Shown in pieces: positions 1 through 9,770 of a DNA stretch of 18,475 bases. The position numbers and the translations under genes were made by a program. The notes beneath the pieces are model-generated. The model was given only the letters and a program-made list of their open reading frames with translations, did not search any database and was not told where the DNA came from. The stretch is from Cochliopodium minus (taxonomy: Eukaryota; Discosea; Himatismenida; Cochliopodiidae): positions 39,689-58,163 of the forward strand of contig JAMYWO010000033.1 of the NCBI GenBank assembly GCA_024220525.1. Direction: 5' to 3'. Position 1 is the stretch's first letter; each line of letters begins with the position of its first letter.

Positions 1-92
1 AAAAAATAAAAAATAAAAAATAAAAAATAAAAAATAAAAAATAAAAAATAAAAAATAAAAAATAAAAAATAAATAATAAAAAATAAAAAATA
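1..92. repeat. (AAAAAAT)n satellite at left edge
   Basis: A nearly perfect 7-bp tandem array of A6T with a few length slips. It lies in the intron that follows the last visible RCC1 exon (donor at 117-122 on the minus strand). The same array closes the other end of the window. Confidence 0.9.
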
Positions 93-1511
93 AAAATGAA
101 AATTAAGAAATTTTTCTTTTACCTTTGCTTACAACTATAGAAGTTCTTAGTTTGTCAGTTCCCCTTTGGGATTTTTCCAATGATCCTTCTATCATGTTCT
201 CCAATTTTTTTCTAAGAGTGACAACCAAAGTTTTTAATTTCTAAAGAAAAAATGAAATAATTTAAAAAATAAAATAATTTAAAAATAAAATAATTTAAAA
301 ATAAAATAATTTAAAAATAAAAAAATATATTTAAATTAAATTGAATAAATACAAAATTAAAAAAATATTTTTACCAACAATATTTCTACTTCTGATAACC
401 CTTGTACTAGATCATACAAGACATCTATCTTCTCTAATATTTCCACGATTGTTTGTGCCACTTGGAAATTGTGAAGAACGTTGTTCTTGGACTTCCTGCT
501 GAATTTTATATCAGAAGAAAACTCATCTAAAAATAAAATTAAGAAAATGAATAATAAATTATATTTTAAAAAAAATAATAAAATAAATCTAAAAATAAAA
601 TAAAAAATTAAAAAATAATATTATATTAAAAAATATTAAATTAAAATAATATTATATTAAAAAATAAAAAATAAAAAAATAAAAAAAATAAAAAAAATAA
701 AAAAAATAAAAAAAATAAAAATAATAAAAAAAATAAAAAAAATAAAAAATGAAAATAACCTTTTTGGATTGTGGTTGCCTCAAATGAGGTGGTCACATGT
801 CTAACGTTAGAGCAAAGAAGTGAAAACTTCTTAACTTCGAATTCCACTCCAAGTTGTCCGTTGTTGTTGTATCCTTTAGAACAAAAATAAAAAAATAATA
901 ATAAAAAATTAATAAACTATCTTACCACACCCATACAAATCTCCATTTTCTAAAAAAAAAAATTTAAACCAAAAATAGGAATAAAATAAAAAAAAAAAAA
1001 GAAAAAAATTTTAAAAAAAATAAAAAAAGAAAATAAAAAAATGATCTTAAAAAAATGAAAAAAAGAAAAAATAAATTTTTGAAAAATAAAAAATATTGAT
1101 TAAATAAAAATAAAAAAACATAAAAAAATAAAAAATAAAAAAATTAATAAAAATCTTGGAAAAAAAAAATAAAGAAAAAAAAATAGATTAGAATTAAATA
1201 AAAAGAAAAATAAACAGTTTGTACTTTCTAAATAAAAGGAGTGGAAGCTTCCCAAAATGATCGATTTTATATTTGGGTTGTTCATTACTTTTGTTGGCTC
1301 GTTTATTACACTTGGTCCGTTTATTCCACATTGCCCATAACTGTTTTGTCCGAAAGAGTAGACATCACCATTTTCTTACAAAAAGAAAAAAAAAATCAAA
1401 TTTAATCTCCTCGTTATAAAACATAAACGAGATATAAATCAATTTAAAAACATTTTCACCCTTCATCAAAAAACTATGATCTGAAATACATGTATTTGAC
1501 TTTGGTATCAT
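1..1511 (-). CDS. RCC1-repeat protein, six exons, 3' end cut by window
   Basis: Exons on the minus strand, in gene order, are 1511-1460, 1374-1225, 949-926, 873-760, 526-375 and 240-123; all introns are GT-AG and every junction keeps phase. The joined protein (about 203 residues) carries RCC1 beta-propeller repeats, with the motifs NGDVYSFGQNSYGQCG and NGDLYGCGYNNNGQLG. These are followed by a charged, probably helical segment (DEFSSDIKF onward) with no RCC1 signature. RCC1 propellers act in Ran nucleotide exchange or, in proteins that also carry BTB or kinase domains, as interaction modules; which applies here cannot be told. The start at 1511 (MIPKSNTCIS) fits, but a good acceptor just inside it (ATTTCAG, before the Asp of SDHSFLMK) means a further 5' exon is possible. 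The first two introns sit at the same place in successive repeats. The gene is divergent from the Sel1 gene. Confidence 0.83.
593..750. repeat. AT-only low-complexity intron sequence
   Basis: Runs of A6-A7 separated by single T, with AATATTATATT blocks at 618-660. The stretch lies inside the RCC1 intron 527-759 and has no coding signal. Confidence 0.75.
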
Positions 1512-1820
1512 TTTTTTCCTATTATAACTTAATTTTAAAAATATACAGGCAATATAAAATATCCAAGATATAATTATGGATCAAGAAATGTTTCCACAAA
1601 AGAATTTTATATAACATGTAATATCTTTCAAGAAAGTTTTTTTGTACCTAACAAAAGACAATTTTTATTTTTATTTTTCTTTCGAAAAATAATTTTAAAT
1701 TGAAACTTACTATGGAGCTCTGAAAATAATGTCAACAAAGAAAAATAGTTGTATGTTTATGATATCTAATCCAAAAAAGGAATTCATTAATTTCCCTGAA
1801 ATTTTCAAAATAAAAAAAAA
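1512..1820. promoter_or_regulatory. Divergent intergenic region, RCC1 / Sel1
   Basis: This 309-bp AT-rich gap separates the RCC1 start (minus) from the Sel1 start (plus) and must hold both promoters, or the remaining 5' exon of RCC1. A minus-strand open frame crosses it but resembles nothing and overlaps Sel1 exon 1, so I do not call it. I see no convincing TATA or initiator motif. Confidence 0.4.
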
Positions 1821-4553
1821 ATGGGAAACAATGAAACAAAAACAATTCAAGAGAATACAGTTCCACCAAATCCTACACAGGATAATAATCAAATAGATAT
1901 AGATAATACTTTGTACGATTTCAATGAAAATCAATTTGAGGAAGAGAATGTTGAGAAAGATGCACAAGTGCAATGTATATTGGGTTTCAAATATCTTTAT
2001 GGCATTGGTATATATAATAAATGAAAAGATGATCCTTAAAATTGAAATTATCTTTCTGGAGTCAAATAAAAACAAAGACTTTAAAATAAAGATATCATGG
2101 GCACTATGAGCATCACAAAACATTTTTTATAAAATTATTTTTAAACTATGATAAAGATATTTGAATGAATTATTCTTGAAAATCATCTGATATTATTGCC
2201 AATTCGAATAATACAAGATATTGAAACTTTTATAAAAATAATGAAAATTGCTTTCTAATCAAATATTAAGGATATTTTTTTTAAAAAAAAAAAAAAAGGA
2301 AGGAGAATAAACGAAAAAAAGGCAATAAATCTGTTTGAAAACTCTTCAAAGTTAGGAAATTCTTTGGCTAAAGGAATGCTGTCATTCAACGGGTGGTGTC
2401 TCACCAAACAAAACTACAACTCAGCAATAGAATATTTCCATAATCACTTGAAAGAAGAAAACAATGAAAAGGACAAATCTTATGCAGAGTTTATTTTAGC
2501 AACTATTTACGAGAAAGGTTAAAAACAAATAATAAAAAAATAATAATTAAATTAAATTAAAAATAGATTAAAAAAAAATAAGAAAATTAATTGAAAAAAT
2601 AAAAAAAATAAAAAAAAAACTAATTAATGAATAAAAAAAAAAATAAAAAATATGTTATTGATCACAAAAAAAAATAAAAAAAATTTAAGATTGAATAAAA
2701 AATATAAATAAAAAAATAAAATAAAAATAAAAATGAAAAAAGATTCAAAAAAAAAAAATTAAAAAAAATTTAATTAAAAATAAAGGCAAAGGAGTCGAAA
2801 TTGATCACGAAAAAGCCATTGAATACTATACAAACTCTGCTAAAAACCACAACAGTATTGCTCTGTATAACATGTTTCTCATCTACAAACAAAGAGATAA
2901 AAATGCAATCCAATATCTTGCGGAAAGTTCCAAATTGGGTTATTTCCCAGCTATGTTTTTGTTAGCGGAGATTTCTCCTCTTGGCGTCTCTGAAAAAATT
3001 TATAATAATCTCTTGAAAGTAAATGATTGTGATGCAATGATTCTCCTTTCCAAAATTTACTCTGGAAACAAAAAAAAAACTTTTGTAATAAAAATAAACC
3101 GTATTTTTAGAAATAATTTTTATTATCAAATAAAAATTGGAAATATATTTTATTTTTTTTAATTTTTATATCTCATAGTATTTATTTTTAAAAATATTAA
3201 AAAAAAAATTAGTTTTTGCTTGAAAAAGCTATTGAATTAGGAAATAGTGATGCAATGTTTAATTTAGGATTGATTTATCAATCAGGTTCTATTTTTTCAT
3301 TTTTATTTTTTAATAAAATTTATTCTCTTTTTTATTTATTTTAATAAAATTAAAAAAAAATTTTAAAAAAAAATTTTTTGAAAGGAAAAATAGTCAAGGC
3401 GGATATAAATAAAGCTATAGAATTGTTCGAAAAATCTTCCGAAAAAAACAATTTACAGGCAATGAACCAACTTGCCATGATCTACAAAAACGGTTTGGGT
3501 ATACCAGCCAATATAAATAAAGCTGTAGAAATGTATGAAAAACTCATTTTTTTGGGTGATGACAAAGCTATGAACAACTTGGCAAATATGTATAAAAATG
3601 GTAATTTTTTTTAATTTTAAAATTGATTTTCTTTTTATTCTCTACTTTAATTTTTATTGTAGGAAGAGATTTGCCTCAAAATTTGGAAAAAGCAATAGAA
3701 CTGTAAATCAATTTTAAATTTAAACATTAAAATAAATTTCACTTTGGTTTTATTTTATTTTAAATATTTTATTTTCAATTTTTTTATTTTAAATTTATTT
3801 TAAAAACAATTTAATAAATTGGCAAATATTCATTTTCTTTTTTTTTTGTAAATTATTTAAATTTCACTTTAGTTTAATTATTTTTTTTTTTCAAATTTTA
3901 AAATTCATTTTGGTTTTAATTTTCATTTTATTTTGTTTTATTTGATATTTTAATTCATTTTTTCTTTAGTTAATTGATAAATTATTTTTTAAATTTAAAA
4001 AATTGATAAAAATCTATTTTATTTTTTAAATGATTATTCAAGTGTTAATTTTAATTATTTTTTTAAATTTATTTTTGTTTTTCTATCACAAATTTTTAAA
4101 CTTCCTTCGAAAAAAAAAAAAGCTACAAAAAAGCAATAGAATATAATAATAAATTTGCCATGAACAATTTGGCTCACATTTATGAGAATGGTCTTGCCGA
4201 AATACCCAAAAACCTTTCTTTTGCAACTTATTACTATTACAGATCCATGATGCTCCAAGATATGAACTCCCAAATTAAATTTGTAAACTTGATACGGAAT
4301 TACGACGTAGAATGGAAATATGAGTAAATAAAAAAATCATTTTTAATTGAAATTTCGAATTTTATAATTTTTATTTAATTAAATAAAAAGATACCATTAT
4401 ATCTGGCCAAAGTTGGAAGGTTTAAACCAACAAATTTTATGTCTCCTTTTGATTTCAAAATACAAGAACGAAACAAAGTTCAAGCTTGTAATTTCTAAAG
4501 TAGTTATTTTGAACATCATTCAATTTCTATGCAGATATAACAAGAAAAATTAA
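1821..4553 (+). CDS. Sel1-repeat (SLR) protein, eight exons, 465 aa
   Basis: Exons are 1821-2007, 2299-2517, 2786-3084, 3213-3285, 3385-3600, 3663-3702, 4123-4323 and 4391-4553. They sum to 1398 nt (465 codons plus TAA), and every intron is GT-AG with matching phase. After a polar N-terminus (about 45 residues, rich in N, Q, E and D) come roughly nine to ten Sel1-like TPR repeats, for example GNSDAMFNLGLIYQSG, NLQAMNQLAMIYKNGLG and KFAMNNLAHIYENGLA. The last exon adds about 53 residues with a Trp-Pro motif and a helical tail (YIWPKLEGLNQQILCLLL). Sel1 repeats are alpha-solenoids that bind partner proteins; no catalytic domain is visible. If the last intron were not spliced, the protein would stop at 4325 after KYE. 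I prefer the spliced form because the downstream frame is open, hydrophobic and resembles the tail of the adjacent ankyrin protein. Start chosen: an A-rich-context ATG opening the frame. Confidence 0.85.
2518..2785 (+). repeat. A-rich low-complexity intron of the Sel1 gene
   Basis: Intron 2 is almost entirely A runs broken by T. It splits a Gly codon at the end of a Sel1 repeat (donor after GAGAAAG, acceptor TAAAG). Confidence 0.8.
3703..4122 (+). repeat. T-rich 420-nt intron of the Sel1 gene
   Basis: The longest Sel1 intron is dominated by T runs with ATTT and AATT blocks. Its ends are CT|GTAAAT and AAAG|C. Splicing joins KAIEL to YKKAIEYNNKF and restores one continuous Sel1 helix pair. Confidence 0.75.
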
Positions 4554-5189
4554 AAAATTTTCAAATTGGATTTTGAAGATTTAAAAACATTCACTATAAC
4601 TACTTAAATATTTTTTTATTTTCCTCAGATTTTTTATTTTGACAAAAATCAAACTTTAGAAACTAAAAAAAGGTTGATTTCATGACTATTGTAAAAATCA
4701 ATAGATACACAATTGGGATATTCTATTTATAAGAAGGGAAGAAAATAATTTTAATATTCCCTCAAATTTCTTTTTGATTCAAACATTTGAAAAAATTGAA
4801 GATTCACCAAAATAAAAAATTATAAAAAAAATTTATATATTTTTTTTTCAGAATTTTGAATGTATTTGATATGAATTTGGTATATTTGAATTAAGGATCA
4901 AAAGTTTTCAAAATATTTTTTATTTTTAATAAGCGGGCAGTTAAATAAATTTTTTTTTTTTATTTTTTGTTTTAAGTGAATTTTTTTCCTATTTCCCACT
5001 CAATATATATTTTTTATATTTGGCAAATCCCAATAAGAGATTTCAAACCAATCAAAATCTCAAATAAAAAAAAGAAAAAAATTTAATAAATTAATAAATA
5101 AAAAAATAGTTATATATATTGTGAGAAGATAAATTCATAAAAAGAGAATCCCGTTAACGAGATTATACTTTAAATAAAACAGAAAAGGA
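4554..5189. other. Intergenic region upstream of the ankyrin gene
   Basis: AT-rich sequence between the Sel1 stop and the ankyrin start. It contains T and A runs, a TATATATATTGTG stretch at about 5111-5123 that could be promoter-related, and no open frame that I can support. Confidence 0.4.
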
Positions 5190-7064
5190 ATGATAAATAA
5201 AACAGAAGATCTTGAAATAATAGCATTGGAATCAGAAATGATCAAAAAATATCTGGAAAATAATTTAAACAAAAATCATGATGAAAATATAACAAAGATA
5301 AATCTATCACTGCATTATATATGCAAGAATAAAACAATCAATTATGACATAATAAGATTGTTGATTGAAAAGAAATTTGATCTTAATTTGAAAGACGAAA
5401 AAAATAATCTCCCCATACATTACGCATGCTCGAACAAAAATATCTCCTTGGAGATATTGAAGATTTTGGTGGAAAATAATAACAATGTGAATGCGAATGG
5501 ACATTATGATAATACAGCATTGCACTATGCATGTTCGAACAAAGAAATCTCCTTCGAAATATTAAAATATCTCATAGAGAACAAGTCTGACTTGAATGCA
5601 AAAAACATCTTTACGAGCATACCATTGCATTATGCATGTGAAAATGAAAATATGAGTTTGGAAATGATTAAATATTTGGTGGAATCTAATTCCGAGGTCA
5701 ATTCAAAGAATCTTGACAAAAAAATCCCCCTGCACTATATATGTTATAATGAGCACATCTCTTATGATCTCATCAAATATTTCGTAGAGATGAGAAGCAA
5801 TCTGAATGAGAGGAATATCTTTTCGAGCATACCCTTGCATGATGCTTGCAGCAACGAGAAGATTACGTATGAGATGATCAAATGTCTGGTGGAGTACAAT
5901 TCTGATGTGAATGCGAGAGATCAATCTAATAATCAGCCTCTGCATGTTCTATGCACCAATAAAAACATCACCCATCAACTTATAGAGTATATGGTGGAGA
6001 GCAAATCAGATCTGAACCAACCCAACGTTGATGGAGAGCTTCCTTTGCATATCTTGCTTCAAAATGAGAATTTATCGCTTGAGATGGTTAGATATCTTGT
6101 GGGGAACAACATAGATCTGAATGCCAAAGAGAAATATTATAATAATACCCCCTTGCACGTGGCCTCCAAAAATAAAAACATCTCCCTTGATATCATCAGG
6201 TGTCTCGTTGATAACAAATCAGATATCAATCTCATCAATGTCTTCCAGAGCTTGCCCATCCACTACAGCTGCTCCAACGAGAATATCTCGGTGGAGATCC
6301 TCCGATATTTCATCGAAAACAAATCGCTCATCAATTCAAAGAATGAGATGAACAATCCGCCCCTCCACATCGCTTGCAAGCACCGCAAGATCACCCACGA
6401 TATCGTCAAGTTATTCATCGATAACAAAGCCATGATCAACATGCCCGGCTATTACAACAACATCCCGCTGCACATCGCCTGCAAGAACGATAACATCTCC
6501 CTTGATATCATCAAGCTTCTCATCAGATCCAAAAGCGACATCAATCTGGACGGATTGAAGGATTCCATCAACCATCTCCTCTCCAAAAAAAACTTCACCA
6601 GCAACTCCATCAAGGAGGAATATGTTTACACTCTAATTTTTAAGGGTGTCAATGTTGATCATCTCAACAACTCTTCTTTTGATGACAAGGATGATCCTTT
6701 CATCACTGAAATCCAATCCAAATTTCGGCTCGGAGAACTTTATAGCAAGGACACGCACAAATATTTGCCTAATTATTTGCACAACAAAGTTTTTAACTTT
6801 TTGCTTTGTGTCAGGTTATACACTAAAAAATTCCACGTCATTTTTCCTAAACCTGTTTACATGATAATCCTAAAAAAGTTTATTGATTTTCACTTGAAGT
6901 ACAAAGACCACCCCAATTTTTTGAGCAATCTTGACAATAAAACCAACAAGTTGAGTTTGAAGTTTATTAACAACTTGGATGAAAATGATGACAATATGAT
7001 CTTTCAAGAAAATCTGGATAATCTGAACAACTCTAGAAAAAGGAAATTCATAGAAGAGGATTAA
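5190..7064 (+). CDS. Ankyrin-repeat protein, 624 aa, intronless
   Basis: A single open frame from ATG to TAA. Twelve degenerate ankyrin repeats of about 33-35 residues span roughly residues 38-460. Each carries a version of the PLHYAC core, for example SLHYIC, PIHYAC, ALHYAC, PLHDAC, PLHILL and PLHIACK, followed by an NxNIS-type turn and an EIxKxLVExxSDLN helix. This layout favours a long solenoid for protein binding; no enzyme domain is visible. The tail (about 470-624) is not ankyrin. Near residues 524-572 it has a His/Pro plus helical motif (HKYLPNYLHNKVFNFLLC, then FPKPVYMIILKKF) of the kind I recall closing many protist and giant-virus ankyrin proteins. The end is polar, with a basic SRKRKF patch that could be a nuclear signal. 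Codons ending in C are frequent in repeats 9-12 (about 6230-6610), unlike the AT-rich start and end of the gene. The gene is convergent with alpha-tubulin copy 1. Confidence 0.9.
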   Translation: MINKTEDLEIIALESEMIKKYLENNLNKNHDENITKINLSLHYICKNKTINYDIIRLLIEKKFDLNLKDEKNNLPIHYACSNKNISLEILKILVENNNNVNANGHYDNTALHYACSNKEISFEILKYLIENKSDLNAKNIFTSIPLHYACENENMSLEMIKYLVESNSEVNSKNLDKKIPLHYICYNEHISYDLIKYFVEMRSNLNERNIFSSIPLHDACSNEKITYEMIKCLVEYNSDVNARDQSNNQPLHVLCTNKNITHQLIEYMVESKSDLNQPNVDGELPLHILLQNENLSLEMVRYLVGNNIDLNAKEKYYNNTPLHVASKNKNISLDIIRCLVDNKSDINLINVFQSLPIHYSCSNENISVEILRYFIENKSLINSKNEMNNPPLHIACKHRKITHDIVKLFIDNKAMINMPGYYNNIPLHIACKNDNISLDIIKLLIRSKSDINLDGLKDSINHLLSKKNFTSNSIKEEYVYTLIFKGVNVDHLNNSSFDDKDDPFITEIQSKFRLGELYSKDTHKYLPNYLHNKVFNFLLCVRLYTKKFHVIFPKPVYMIILKKFIDFHLKYKDHPNFLSNLDNKTNKLSLKFINNLDENDDNMIFQENLDNLNNSRKRKFIEED

Positions 7065-7297
7065 TCAAATTCTTTTAATTTTTCACGCCATTCAAGTTTT
7101 TATTTATTTTTTCGGGATAACTTTTTTTGTGGTTTTAAAAAAAAAATTTTGATTAAAACTTTTTTGTATAAACTTTTACTTTTTTGTTTAAAGAAGAGTT
7201 TGATTGAAAATTAAGTTTTACAAAAAGAAAACATTTCAAAAGTAGATTGATATTATTTCGGAAAGAGTTTCCATTCCAAGATCCTCAGTTAGCTTCA
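7065..7297. other. Convergent intergenic gap, ankyrin / tubulin
   Basis: AT-rich sequence with T runs after the ankyrin stop. It should hold the 3' end of the ankyrin gene. No gene is seen. The tubulin duplication begins at its right border. Confidence 0.45.
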
Positions 7298-7442
7298 TTT
7301 TTGTCAATGGTTGACTTACTCAAACCAAATTGTAGATCAAGAGAAGAGAAAAGTTCTTTTTGTAAATCCAAGATTCAATTTTATATTTAAAAAATAAGTT
7401 TTTCAAATTAAAACTTCTTTAATTTTATTTCAAAATTTCAAA

Positions 7443-8891
7443 TTAGAAGGTCTTGTCAAAGTCACCACCTTCTCCACCTTCGTCACCACCGACTTCTTGG
7501 TAATCCTTTTCCAAAGCAGCAAGATCCTCTCTAGCCTCTTGAAATTCTCCTTCTTCCATACCCTCACCGACATACCAATGCACAAATGCTCTTTTGTTGT
7601 ACATCAAATCGAATTTGGAATCGATACGGGAGAAGACTTCTGCGATAGCAGTGGTGTTTGACAACATGCAAAGAGCACGATCAACTTTAGCACCATCTCC
7701 AATAGTGGTAGGAGCTTGACTGTTAACTCCACATTTGAATCCGGTTGGACACCAATCGACAAATTGGATTGTCTTCTTGGTTTTGATTGTAGAAACAGCT
7801 TGGGTGACATCTTTGGTGACAATATCTCCTCTGTACATCAAACAACAAGCCATATATTTACCATGGTATGGATCACACTTTGCAAACATGTTGTTTGTCT
7901 CAAAGACTGCGTTGGTCAATTCTGCAACAGTGTTTTGTTGATGGTATGCCTTTTCGTTGGAGGCAACAGGAGCATATGAGCACAACATAAAGTGAATACG
8001 AGGATATGGAACCAAATTGGTTTGGAATTCGTTGATATCAACATTCAATGCTCCATTGAAACGAAGAGAAGCAGTCAATGAACTGATCACTTGAGCAATC
8101 AATCTGTTCAAGTGGGTATAGGTTGGTTTTTCAATATCAAGAGAGTTCTTGCAGATATCATAGATTGCTTCGTTATCCAAAAGGAAAGCAACATCAGTAT
8201 GTTCAAGGAGGGAATGAGTGGACAAAACACTGTTGTATGGTTCAACAACAGCGGTGGAAATCTTTGGAGATGGGTATACACAGAAATCGAGTTTGGATTT
8301 CTTTCCATAATCTCCAGAGAGTCTTTCAAGAAGAAGTGATCCAAATCCAGATCCAGTTCCTCCTCCAACTGCGTGGAAGATCAAGAATCCTTGGAGACCA
8401 GTACATTGATCTGCCAATTTTCTAATTCTGTCCATAACGAGTTCGATTTTTTCTCTTCCAACAGTATAATGACCACGAGCGTAATTGTTTGCTGCATCTT
8501 CTTTTCCAGTGATCAATTGTTCAGGATGGAAAAGTTGTTTGTACTTTCCAGTTCTTACTTCATCAACAACAGATGGTTCCAAATCAAAATAGATTGCTCT
8601 TGGAACATGTTTGCCTATTCAAAAACATATTAAAAAAGGAAAGTAATGATTTAAGAATAATCAAGGAATTTGAAATATATTTTTTTGATTTTTGTGATAT
8701 AAATATTTATTTTTACCTCCAGAGGTTTCAGCAAAAAATGTATTAAATGCGTCAGTTTCGCTATCCAAAGAGGTATCACGTGGCATGGTTCCATCTGGTA
8801 AAATTCCGTGTTCTAAACAGTAAAGTTCCCAGCATGCATTACCTACTTGTACTCCAGCTTGTCCAAGATGAATTGATACAATTTCTCTCAT
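7443..8891 (-). CDS. Alpha-tubulin, copy 1 (two exons, 448 aa)
   Basis: Exon 1 is 8891-8717 and exon 2 is 8614-7443; the 102-nt GT-AG intron is phase 1 and splits the Gly codon at residue 59. It encodes the alpha subunit of the microtubule heterodimer, which binds GTP at the non-exchangeable site. Visible landmarks are the start [20 protein letters not shown], the GTP loop GGGTGSG (about 142-148), the Glu of [12 protein letters not shown] (about 254) that stimulates beta-tubulin GTP hydrolysis, and WCPTGFK. Odd points: Thr at position 40 where acetylated alpha-tubulins have Lys; an S9-S10 loop ([11 protein letters not shown]) about two residues shorter than the usual alpha form; and a Gly-rich tail ending KTF rather than acidic residues plus Tyr. 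It is therefore unlikely to undergo Lys40 acetylation or the normal tyrosination cycle. Family assignment is certain. The start gives the canonical MRE terminus. Confidence 0.97.
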
Positions 8892-9158
8892 TTTTTATTT
8901 TTGTTTGTTGATTTGAATATTAAAATAAAATTTTAGTGTTTTGGCAATTTATTATGATTGCAATAAAAAATTTTAATTTTTTTTTATTTATTTTTGTTCA
9001 AAATATAAAATTATAAAATTGATTGAGAGAATTTTTTCAAATGCCAAGAAATTCAATGAAAGAAAAAAACAAAAATTGAGCCAAAATTCAAAATTCTTTT
9101 TAAATCAATGCCAAATTTTATAGAAAAGATTTTTTTGATTTCTCGCCAAAAATAAAAA
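8892..9158 (-). promoter_or_regulatory. 5' flank of alpha-tubulin copy 1
   Basis: This flank, upstream of the start, is shared almost base for base with the second copy (11220-11476) up to a difference at about 9113 and a 10-bp indel near 9132. The shared flank probably carries the promoter. No specific motif is assigned. Confidence 0.5.
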
Positions 9159-9625
9159 CAAAAATGTCTCAATTGAGATGATTGAAATGATCTTGAAAGT
9201 AATCTCTTGAATGAATAACCAAACCTAATTGTCCTCAAGGAAGGGGAATTCATTATTTCCAATACATACTTCCAAAATTCGGATCAAGGGATGTGCAAAA
9301 TCAATTTTTAATTTCCATCAAAGATATTCGGGAAAATGAATCGAAAGAAAAAATCAGCTTTCAAAATTTTGAATAAACTGGACAAAATCCACAACTATAT
9401 CACAATCCTGAAAATTATTGATCTCATTCCAAATTTTTAATGAAAAAAATTAAAAAATTAAATTTTACCAATTTCAAAAACATAATGAAGAGCGTTTTTC
9501 CCCCTTATTGTCTAGTAATTCATGTAAACACCCTTTTCAATTCCAAAAATGCTGAAATCTAAATTCAAAGATTTGAAAGAGATTCTTTGTGATCTTCAAC
9601 TTCAATCAGGTAAATTTGTTCTTCG
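9159..9625. other. Unique spacer between the two tubulin units
   Basis: This 467-bp spacer is not present next to the second copy. It has a TCTCAATTGAGA palindrome near 9167 and a 34-codon plus-strand frame at 9336-9440. No recognised gene. Confidence 0.6.
9336..9440 (+). CDS. Possible 34-codon small ORF in the tubulin spacer
   Basis: An ATG-to-TAA frame of 34 residues, basic at the start (MNRKKKSAFK) and then an aliphatic helix-like stretch. It is short, has no recognised family and may be chance. It is listed because the spacer is less AT-extreme than the other gaps. Confidence 0.12.
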   Translation: MNRKKKSAFKILNKLDKIHNYITILKIIDLIPNF

Positions 9626-9770
9626 TTTTTGTCAATGGTTGACTTACTCAAACCAAATTGTAGATTAAGAGAAGACAAAAGTTCTTTTTGTAAATCCAAG
9701 ATTCAATTTTATATTTAAATAAAAAGTTTTTCAAATTAAAACTTCTTTAATTTTATTTCAAAATTTCAAA

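Larger units (their letters stand above)
7298..9158. repeat. Tandem duplication block, copy 1 (tubulin unit)
   Basis: This block matches 9626-11476 in the same orientation at a constant offset of 2328 through the gene. It covers about 145 bp of 3' flank, the whole gene with its intron, and about 265 bp of 5' flank. Similarity begins at a TTTTTGTCAATGG stretch and ends near GCCAAAAATAAAAA, where this copy has about 10 bp that the other lacks. Confidence 0.93.

Noticed and set aside
1-92. Telomere-like repeat at the window end
   Set aside because: A6T has no G and the same array occurs inside introns in the window, so it is low-complexity intron sequence and not a telomere.
641-847. Minus-strand frame with F/L repeats at its end
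   Set aside because: It is one RCC1 exon (760-873) read through into an A-rich intron; the poly-F/L part is the intron.
1710-2123. 137-codon minus-strand frame opposite Sel1 exon 1
   Set aside because: It overlaps a well-supported exon on the other strand, is dominated by I, F and L from AT-rich sequence, and matches nothing.
7716-8633. Plus-strand frames opposite alpha-tubulin copy 1 (repeated at copy 2)
   Set aside because: Antisense shadows of a conserved coding sequence; they repeat in both copies only because the gene does.
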